From: Chloroflexota bacterium
Lineage (GTDB): Bacteria; Chloroflexota; Anaerolineae; Anaerolineales; UBA4823
Direction: 5' to 3'
NCBI GenBank assembly: GCA_030613705.1
Contig: JAUWLJ010000031.1
Location: 1 to 11,733, forward strand
Length of the DNA stretch: 11,733 bases
Part shown: positions 6,886-11,733 of the stretch, piece by piece
Layout of the letters: each line of letters begins with the position of its first letter
Numbering within the stretch: the stretch's first letter is position 1
Made by a program: the position numbers and the translations under genes
Notes under the pieces: model-generated
The model's database searches: none
The model's input: only the letters and a program-made list of their open reading frames with translations
Told to the model about the DNA's origin: nothing

Positions 6886-7524
6886 ATGGCTAGATATACT
6901 GGACCGGTCTGCAAATTGTGCCGGCGAGAAGGTGAAAAATTATTCTTGAAAGGTCAACGTTGTTTCACACCGAAGTGTTCGTTTGAGCGACGGGGATATC
7001 CTCCCGGAATTCATGGTAAAGGTTCGCAATACCGCAGGAGACGAGAGTCTGACTATAACCGCCAGCTGCGTGCCAAGCAAAAGGCACGCCGGACTTATGG
7101 AGTTCTGGAAAGACAGTTCCGAAGATATTATGATGTTTCATTGAAGCGCAGGGGTCTTACGGGTGTAAACTTGCTTCAAATCCTTGAATCCCGTCTGGAT
7201 AATGTTGTATTTCGATTGGGATTTGCTGCCAATCGAGCCCAGGCGCGATTGTTAGTCACCCACGGGCATTTTGATGTCAATGGACGAAGGACAGATGTAC
7301 CATCCATGCTCATTACTCCAGGAGATGAGATCGCGGTGCGAGCGGGTTCACGGAAAAGAACCTTCTTTAAAGATCTGGCAGCAATCGCAGAGGAAAGAAC
7401 AACACCAGACTGGGTGAGCAGGGATGTGAAAGATCTGAAAGGAACTCTTGTTCGCTTACCTGAGCGAGCTGAGATTGATGGTAATCTCAATGAACAATTG
7501 ATCGTGGAATATTACAAACGATAG
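6886..7524 (+). CDS. rpsD: 30S ribosomal protein S4, zinc-binding type
   Basis: S4 is a primary 16S rRNA-binding protein that nucleates the 5' domain of the 30S subunit. The 212 residues have a zinc site at the N-terminus: C9, C12, C26 and C31 (CKLC and CFTPKC). The S4 RNA-binding domain lies at about 102-165, with [20 protein letters not shown] at 101-120. The end, [10 protein letters not shown], is typical. AGGAAG at 6875-6880 is 5 bases before the ATG. In E. coli S4 is the repressor of the alpha operon, so the inverted repeat before rpmJ is a natural place to look for a control site, though I see no E. coli-like structure. Confidence 0.97.
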   Translation: MARYTGPVCKLCRREGEKLFLKGQRCFTPKCSFERRGYPPGIHGKGSQYRRRRESDYNRQLRAKQKARRTYGVLERQFRRYYDVSLKRRGLTGVNLLQILESRLDNVVFRLGFAANRAQARLLVTHGHFDVNGRRTDVPSMLITPGDEIAVRAGSRKRTFFKDLAAIAEERTTPDWVSRDVKDLKGTLVRLPERAEIDGNLNEQLIVEYYKR

Positions 7525-7538
7525 ATTGATGTTATTTA

Positions 7539-7563
7539 CTCTCCCTCGAATTTTGAAGGAGAG
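7539..7563 (+). promoter_or_regulatory. Hairpin-forming inverted repeat between rpsD and rpoA
   Basis: CTCTCC (7539-7544) pairs with GGAGAG (7558-7563), with further partial pairing inside the 13-base loop (TC with GA, AA with TT). It lies 14 bases after the rpsD stop and ends 29 bases before the rpoA start. There is no T-tract. It may affect processing or the ratio of rpoA to ribosomal-protein synthesis; this is inference. Confidence 0.45.
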
Positions 7564-7592
7564 ATGGTTTGATTATCCAAATGAGGTGAACG

Positions 7593-8570
7593 GTGATAGG
7601 TTTGACAAATATGGTGACGCCAAAAATTGAGCGGGAGGCGGAAGCTCGGAATTATGGCAAGTTTGTAATCAGCCCGCTCGAACGTGGTTATGGAATTACC
7701 CTGGGAAATGCCCTTCGCCGGGTAATGCTTTCATCCTTGGAAGGCACGGCAGTCACCTCGATCCGAATTGCTGATGTGCATCACGAGTTCAGTTCAATCC
7801 CTGGAGTGCGCGAAGATGTCATTCGCGTCATGTTGCAAATTAAACAGCTGCGGATAAAAATGTTCGATGTTGATACGGCTCGAATGCATCTCGAGGTACG
7901 GGGTGCGGGGATTGTCACAGCAGCAGACATTATCGCTCCCCCCGAGGTGGAGATCGTAAATCCAGATCTTTATCTTTTCACAGTCGATACAAACGAAGCG
8001 AGCCTCGAGATCGAAATGAACGCCGAACGCGGTCGAGGATATTCTCCTGCGGATGAGCGTGGTGGGCGTTTACCCATTGGTGAGATACCAATTGATGCTA
8101 TTTTCAGCCCAGTAAAGCGGGTTAATTGGGAAGCCGGTTATGCTCGAGTCGGGCAAAGTACAAATTATGATCGGCTCCTCATGGAAATATGGACTGACGG
8201 AACGATTGGACCAGAAGACGCCTTGAGCACAAGCGCAAAAATTATGATCGAACATCTCCGTCATTTAGCGGGAGTAAGTGAGGAATCGCTGACCATCATC
8301 GACCAGGAGGAAGAAGAAAGTAGCCGTTTGACCAGTGAAATGATCGAGACACCGATTGAAAATCTGGACTTGTCAGTCAGGGTGTTTAATTCCCTCAAAC
8401 GAACTGGAATCACCACTGTAGGTGAAGTACTGGAGTTGCTTGAAAAGGGCGATGAAGCTGTTATGTCCATCCGCAACTTTGGTGAAAAAAGCCTCGACGA
8501 GCTCAGAACTAAGATGGGCGAGAAGGGCTATCTGGAAGATGAAGAAGAAAATGAGGCGGAGCAGGTATAA
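7593..8570 (+). CDS. rpoA: DNA-directed RNA polymerase subunit alpha
   Basis: The alpha subunit dimerises to start RNA polymerase assembly, and its C-terminal domain binds promoter UP elements and activators. The 325 residues show the N-terminal assembly motif RGYGITLGNALRRVMLSSLE (31-50) and the second subdomain with VNPDLYLFTVD. A Glu-rich linker lies at about 236-256. The C-terminal domain spans 257-313 (LDLSVRVFNSLKRTGITTVG, later SIRNFGEKSLDEL). R263, N266, G297 and K299 match DNA-contact residues known in E. coli alpha. The start is a GTG at 7593 with GAGGTG at 7583-7588. An in-frame ATG at 7611 (residue 7), preceded by GGTGATAGG, is a possible alternative. The C-terminus is acidic. rplQ follows after 3 bases. 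Confidence 0.97.
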   Translation: MIGLTNMVTPKIEREAEARNYGKFVISPLERGYGITLGNALRRVMLSSLEGTAVTSIRIADVHHEFSSIPGVREDVIRVMLQIKQLRIKMFDVDTARMHLEVRGAGIVTAADIIAPPEVEIVNPDLYLFTVDTNEASLEIEMNAERGRGYSPADERGGRLPIGEIPIDAIFSPVKRVNWEAGYARVGQSTNYDRLLMEIWTDGTIGPEDALSTSAKIMIEHLRHLAGVSEESLTIIDQEEEESSRLTSEMIETPIENLDLSVRVFNSLKRTGITTVGEVLELLEKGDEAVMSIRNFGEKSLDELRTKMGEKGYLEDEEENEAEQV

Positions 8571-8573
8571 GAA

Positions 8574-8951
8574 ATGCGACATAAAGTAGCAGGTAAAAGA
8601 CTAAGCCGTAGCAAAGATGAACGCAGAGCCCTGCGGCGTATTATGGTAAATCAACTGTTCACTCATGAACGGATCAAGACAACTCGAGCTAAAGCTCAGG
8701 CAATACGTGGTCAGGCAGAAAGATTGATCACACTGGCAAAACGCGGAAACTCTGCTGGTGAAGCGCAGATGGTACACACCCGTCGTTTAGCTGCAGCTCG
8801 AATGGATGATCCTGAAATGGTAAAGAAATTGTTCGACGATATCGCACCTCGTTACGAAGATAGACCAGGTGGATATACACGTATTTTGAAGCTCGGACCG
8901 CGTTATGGTGACTCTGCGGAGATGGTTCTGATTGAGCTAATTGAAGAGTAA
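8574..8951 (+). CDS. rplQ: 50S ribosomal protein L17
   Basis: The product has 125 residues, a usual size for the short bacterial form. The N-terminus MRHKVAGKRLSRSKDERRAL, then RRIMVNQLFTHERIKTTRAK, is diagnostic. The C-terminal part ends GDSAEMVLIELIEE. L17 lies at the peptide exit side of the large subunit. Its ATG is 3 bases after the rpoA stop, and AGGT/GGAG sequences inside the rpoA end (8558-8566) serve as binding site, so it is probably coupled to rpoA. The rpoA-rplQ pair closes the alpha operon in most bacteria. Confidence 0.97.
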   Translation: MRHKVAGKRLSRSKDERRALRRIMVNQLFTHERIKTTRAKAQAIRGQAERLITLAKRGNSAGEAQMVHTRRLAAARMDDPEMVKKLFDDIAPRYEDRPGGYTRILKLGPRYGDSAEMVLIELIEE

Positions 8952-8977
8952 GTTAAAGTTATAATCTGGTTTTCATT

Positions 8978-9007
8978 TGGAAGCGATCAAGTAAAAATCG
9001 CCTTCCA
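8978..9007 (+). promoter_or_regulatory. Hairpin immediately upstream of the truA start
   Basis: TGGAAG (8978-8983) and CGAT (8984-8987) pair with ATCG (8997-9000) and CTTCCA (9002-9007). This gives a 10-base-pair stem with one bulged C (9001) and a 9-base loop. It ends 10 bases before the truA ATG at 9018, where an SD sequence would normally be. No T-tract follows. It may slow or regulate truA translation; this is inference. Confidence 0.5.
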
Positions 9008-9017
9008 TAGCATGTAA

Positions 9018-9767
9018 ATGGCACATTACAAAGTTATCCTGGCCTACGACGGAACTGATTTTCAAGGCTTTCAACGTCAGGTGAAGGGGCGCACAGTTCA
9101 AGCGTCGGTTGAATCTGCCTTGCGAGCAATCGGTTGGCAAAATACAACCATTCTCGGCGCAGGTAGGACAGACACGGGAGTACATGCTTCAGGTCAAGTG
9201 ATCGCATTCGAATTCGGATGGAATCACTCAACTGTAGAGTTGAAAAATGCCTTGAACGCCAATCTACCGGATGATATTGCTGCTCAATCGGTAGAACAAG
9301 CAAGTAATGATTTCCACCCCCGTTTCTCTGCTTTCGCTCGCCGATACTGCTATCGTTTGTTTTGTGATAATGTTCGACAGCCTCTACGTGAGCGGTATGC
9401 CTGGCGAGTTTGGCCTGCAGTTTCGGTAGATCTGCTCCACGAAACAGAGGCGTACCTGATTGGCGGGCATGATTTCTCAGCATTTGGATCTGCACCACAA
9501 CCAGGAGGGTGCACGATCAGAGAAGTCTTTACTGCCACCTGGCGAGGAGCTAAACAAGACCTGGTCTTTGAAATCTTGGGGAACGCGTTCTTGTATCATA
9601 TGGTCCGACGATTGGTAAGTTTCCAGGTAGAGATTGGCCAGGGAAAGCGAAATGCTGAAGAATTAAAGCCATATCTTGATGGAAAGCAAAGGGAGCTGGT
9701 TCAGGGACTTGCCCCCGCACAAGGATTAATTTTGAGTGAAGTCGTTTATTCTCCATCAAGCGGATGA
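9018..9767 (+). CDS. truA: tRNA pseudouridine(38-40) synthase TruA
   Basis: TruA converts uridines 38, 39 and 40 in the anticodon arm of many tRNAs to pseudouridine. The 249 residues begin AHYKVILAYDGTDFQGFQRQ and carry the catalytic aspartate D52 in GAGRTDTGVHASGQ (47-60). Further family blocks are FHPRFSAFARRYCYRLF, GGHDFSAFGSA and the C-terminal FLYHMVRRLV. The length is normal. I see no SD sequence before the ATG, and a stable hairpin lies just upstream, so expression may be low or regulated. truA between rplQ and rplM is known from Firmicutes and other groups; it links tRNA modification to ribosome production. Confidence 0.96.
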   Translation: MAHYKVILAYDGTDFQGFQRQVKGRTVQASVESALRAIGWQNTTILGAGRTDTGVHASGQVIAFEFGWNHSTVELKNALNANLPDDIAAQSVEQASNDFHPRFSAFARRYCYRLFCDNVRQPLRERYAWRVWPAVSVDLLHETEAYLIGGHDFSAFGSAPQPGGCTIREVFTATWRGAKQDLVFEILGNAFLYHMVRRLVSFQVEIGQGKRNAEELKPYLDGKQRELVQGLAPAQGLILSEVVYSPSSG

Positions 9768-9828
9768 CATTAACTTGAATTTGATATGAGTTATAAACAA
9801 GATAAATAGAAGCAGTGGAGAGAGAACT

Positions 9829-10260
9829 GTGCAAAAAACGTACGTACCAAAATCTGGCGATATCGCTCATGAATGGAAATTAGTGGATGCAAATGGAAAG
9901 AATCTTGGCCGGCTGGCCACCCAAATAGCGATTATATTATTAGGGAAAGATAAGCCGACATTTACGCCAGGTGTAGATACCGGTGATTATGTCATCGTAG
10001 TCAATGCGGAGCGAATTACTGTCACCGGAAAGAAGCTAGACGATAAATATTATTATCGTCACAGTGGATACCCTGGCGGATTAAAAAAGATAAATCTACG
10101 CGATCAATTAGCGAAATATCCCGATCGTGTGATCAGACAGGCAGTTTGGGGAATGTTGCCGCATAATCGATATGGGCGCAAGCTGATTAAGAAGCTGAAA
10201 ATCTTTGCTGGACCCGATCACCCCCACAGTGCTCAACATCCTGAACCGGTAGAGTTATAA
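9829..10260 (+). CDS. rplM: 50S ribosomal protein L13
   Basis: The 143-residue product starts with GTG at 9829, behind GGAG at 9817-9820 (8 bases of spacing). Conserved blocks are [56 protein letters not shown] and [21 protein letters not shown]13 is an early-assembly 23S rRNA-binding protein of the large subunit. The 61-base gap after truA is AT-rich and holds no promoter that I can defend. rpsI follows after 10 bases, forming the conserved rplM-rpsI pair. Confidence 0.97.
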   Translation: MQKTYVPKSGDIAHEWKLVDANGKNLGRLATQIAIILLGKDKPTFTPGVDTGDYVIVVNAERITVTGKKLDDKYYYRHSGYPGGLKKINLRDQLAKYPDRVIRQAVWGMLPHNRYGRKLIKKLKIFAGPDHPHSAQHPEPVEL

Positions 10261-10270
10261 GGAGAAATCT

Positions 10271-10666
10271 ATGGCAGTACAGTATTACGAAGGTATCGGT
10301 CGTCGCAAAGAGAGCACCGCCAGAGTGAGGATCATGAGCGGTGCTGGAAGTTTTGCAATTAATGGAAAAACCCTGGAGGATTACTTTCCTCGTGTGGGAG
10401 ATAAAGAGAACATCTTGACACCATTTGACACAACAGGCGAAAGCAGTGGGCAGCTGGATGTAACGGTTTTGGTAAAAGGTGGTGGTGTCACGGGTCAATC
10501 GGATGCTGTAAAACTTGGATTGGCACGCGCATTGATCAAAATGGTCCCTGATTATCGGCCACTGTTGCGCCAGGCTGGTCTATTAACTCGCGATCCACGC
10601 GAAAAAGAACGCAAGAAACCTGGATTAAAACGAGCCCGAAAAGCCCCAACCTACACAAAGCGGTAA
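10271..10666 (+). CDS. rpsI: 30S ribosomal protein S9
   Basis: The 131-residue protein begins MAVQYYEGIGRRKESTARVR, a standard S9 start. The family signature is seen as GGGVTGQSDAVKLGLARAL (residues 70-88), with the long basic tail ending KRARKAPTYTKR. The C-terminal Lys-Arg reaches the P-site tRNA anticodon stem in known ribosomes. AAGGAG at 10259-10264, overlapping the rplM stop, is 6 bases before the ATG. It is the last gene of the ribosomal cluster; a strong terminator candidate begins about 20 bases after its stop. Confidence 0.97.
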   Translation: MAVQYYEGIGRRKESTARVRIMSGAGSFAINGKTLEDYFPRVGDKENILTPFDTTGESSGQLDVTVLVKGGGVTGQSDAVKLGLARALIKMVPDYRPLLRQAGLLTRDPREKERKKPGLKRARKAPTYTKR

Positions 10667-10687
10667 AATTCTTCACACAAAACTTTG

Positions 10688-10751
10688 ATGCGTGAGCCTG
10701 TTTTCGTGGCACTGGGATCTCCCGTCCTGCGAATCGCTCTCACGCATTTTT
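10688..10751 (+). terminator. Predicted intrinsic terminator of the ribosomal-protein cluster
   Basis: ATGCGTGAG (10688-10696) and CTCACGCAT (10739-10747) form a perfect 9-base stem, followed by TTTTT (10747-10751). The 42-base interior can fold further: TTCG (10703-10706) with CGAA (10730-10733), then G-C, AC/GT and GGG/CCC pairs around an ATCT tetraloop (10717-10720). The whole makes a long irregular hairpin. The reverse strand has no T-tract after the stem, so it works only for the + strand. Confidence 0.75.
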
Positions 10752-10779
10752 GATTTAATCAACAATCCTGTATTAAAAT
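10750..10779 (+). promoter_or_regulatory. Weak promoter candidate upstream of the MazG gene
   Basis: TTGATT (10750-10755), 18 bases, and TAAAAT (10774-10779) resemble a sigma70-type promoter with four and five matches of six. It lies right after the terminator and 68 bases before the next ATG, where a promoter is expected. The rest of the gap to 10847 shows only AT-rich sequence and an SD candidate (GAGG, 10833-10836). Confidence 0.3.
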
Positions 10780-10847
10780 CATGCACCTGCTCTTAAGACG
10801 AATTTGTTTGCCATTTGTTATTTGAAAAGTAAGAGGAAATCTATAAA

Positions 10848-11733
10848 ATGAGTCAACCAGGTATCACACTTCTAGGTCTTGGGCCAGGCAACCCGGCATT
10901 GCTTACTCGCCAGGCGTGGGGAATATTGGGAAATATATCAGAGATCTATTTGCGTACAAGTATGCATCCGACTGTGGCTGGATTTCCATCTGAATTGCGG
11001 GTTCATTCCTTCGACCAATATTATGAAGAAGGAGCATCATTTGAAGACGTTTATGAGAAGATTGTTGATACGGTCATTTCATTAGGTAAGAGAGAAACAG
11101 GCATCGTCTATGGAGTGCCGGGACATCCATTTATCGCTGAGGCGACAACACCTGAGATCGCTCGCCGGGCTCAGGACGAGGATATTCAAGTCACCATTGT
11201 TGAGGGGATAAGTTTTATCGAGTCGACCTTTGGTCTGCTGAGAATTGACCCGTTCCCACACACTGCATTGGTAGATGCCTTAGAACTTGCAATTTCCCAT
11301 CATCCTCTTTTCCCCCCCAGCGCGCCCGCAGTGATCGCCCAAATTTATTCACCTGCAGTGGCCTCGAACGTGAAACTCACTTTGATGGCTGTTTATCCAG
11401 ACAATCACCAGGTCAAGATGGTCCATGGTGCTGGGACAAAAAAAGCGCATGTCGAAACCCTCGATCTCTATGAAATCGATCGCAGCCAAAATATTGGTTT
11501 GCTCACTTCCTTGTATGTCCCACCATTGAAGAGCAATTCATCATTTGAGGGGTTTCAAGAGGTAGTTGCCCATTTACGCGCCCCAGACGGATGTCCTTGG
11601 GATCGTGAGCAAACACACTTAACATTGCGCCCGTACCTGCTCGAAGAAACATATGAGGTTCTCACAGCCCTGGATGAAGAGGATCAAGAGGCGTTGCAAG
11701 AAGAATTGGGCGATTTGCTCCTTCAAGTAGTGC
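10848..11733 (+). CDS. mazG: Tetrapyrrole methylase-like / MazG nucleotide pyrophosphohydrolase fusion (3' end outside window)
   Basis: The frame is open from ATG at 10848 to the window end, giving 295 residues plus one base. Residues 1 to about 225 resemble the SAM-dependent tetrapyrrole methylase fold: [15 protein letters not shown] (6-20) and [15 protein letters not shown] (86-100) are typical loops. From about 235 a MazG domain starts, with the CPWDREQTH motif (249-257), EETYE (266-270) and EELGD (285-289). E266, E267, E270, E286 and D289 fit the EExxE...ExxD magnesium site. MazG enzymes hydrolyse nucleoside triphosphates to monophosphates and pyrophosphate, clearing abnormal nucleotides. 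The same two-domain layout is known from Bacillus YabN. The methylase substrate in such fusions is unknown. It is a separate unit from the ribosomal genes. Confidence 0.9.
   Translation, partial: MSQPGITLLGLGPGNPALLTRQAWGILGNISEIYLRTSMHPTVAGFPSELRVHSFDQYYEEGASFEDVYEKIVDTVISLGKRETGIVYGVPGHPFIAEATTPEIARRAQDEDIQVTIVEGISFIESTFGLLRIDPFPHTALVDALELAISHHPLFPPSAPAVIAQIYSPAVASNVKLTLMAVYPDNHQVKMVHGAGTKKAHVETLDLYEIDRSQNIGLLTSLYVPPLKSNSSFEGFQEVVAHLRAPDGCPWDREQTHLTLRPYLLEETYEVLTALDEEDQEALQEELGDLLLQVV

Noticed and set aside
7176..7490. 104-residue reverse-strand frame inside rpsD
   Set aside because: It is a shadow of the S4 coding sequence with no SD and no recognisable motif.
7568..7573. TTGATT before rpoA as a -35 box
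   Set aside because: No -10 box follows at proper spacing; the region is occupied by the rpoA SD and start.
8960..8965. TATAAT just after rplQ as a promoter for truA
   Set aside because: The -10 match is perfect but no -35 box lies at 16-18 bases; the nearest candidates give spacers of 13 or 22 bases.
9034..9498. 154-residue open frame on the reverse strand inside truA
   Set aside because: It is fully covered by the well-supported truA on the other strand, and its translation shows no family resemblance.
9768..9828. Possible promoter or hairpin in the truA-rplM gap
   Set aside because: TTGATA and TATAAA-like boxes do not have workable spacing, and the only stem (TAACT/AGTTA) is short and AT-only.
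10879..11085. 68-residue + strand frame near the window end
   Set aside because: It is a different frame of the methylase-MazG gene, which has clear domain motifs in the frame starting at 10848.
1..11733. Mobile element, CRISPR array, tRNA or rRNA, or a novel multi-gene system
   Set aside because: Nearly all sequence is accounted for by conserved translation, secretion and transcription genes, and I found no terminal repeats, spaced direct repeats or RNA-gene patterns.

Overview
The window is an ordinary bacterial ribosomal-protein gene cluster: the second half of the spc operon, the alpha operon and the L13/S9 pair, all on the + strand. GC looks to be in the mid-to-upper forties by eye. Zinc-binding S14, S4 and L36, the gene order, and a tetrapyrrole methylase-MazG fusion next door suggest a Chloroflexota-like bacterium (perhaps Anaerolineae) or another Gram-positive-type lineage. 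That assignment is an inference from general character, not from a search.

Positions 1-5771 hold a tightly packed spc-type series: the 3' end of rplE, then rpsN (zinc type), rpsH, rplF, rplR, rpsE, rpmD, rplO, secY, adk and map. Gaps are 0 to about 21 bases, and two gene pairs overlap by 8 bases. These genes supply 30S and 50S proteins, the SecY channel, adenylate kinase and methionine aminopeptidase.

Positions 5772-9767 hold an alpha-type series: rpmJ (37 codons), rpsM, rpsK, rpsD, rpoA, rplQ and truA. It begins with a good sigma70-like promoter (TGGACA, 17 bases, TATAAT) and a dyad in the predicted leader. infA, which many bacteria carry between map and rpmJ, is absent here; the gap is too short to hold it. 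Unlike the first half, this part is broken by 66-104 base gaps, and each of the four largest contains an inverted repeat able to form a hairpin without a T-tract. rplM and rpsI follow. A long hairpin with a T-tract at about 10688-10751 looks like the terminator of the whole cluster.

From 10848 a new unit starts: a tetrapyrrole (SAM-dependent) methylase-like domain fused to a MazG nucleotide pyrophosphohydrolase domain, cut by the window end. A weak promoter candidate lies before it.

I found no mobile element, CRISPR array, tRNA, rRNA or convincing reverse-strand gene, and nothing that looks like an undescribed biological system. The points most worth a second look are the promoter and palindrome in the place of infA, the hairpins in the alpha-operon gaps (especially the one just before the SD-less truA start), a shifted arginine in the SecY C5 loop, a hybrid metal site in the Adk LID, and a lysine-rich N-terminal extension on L30.
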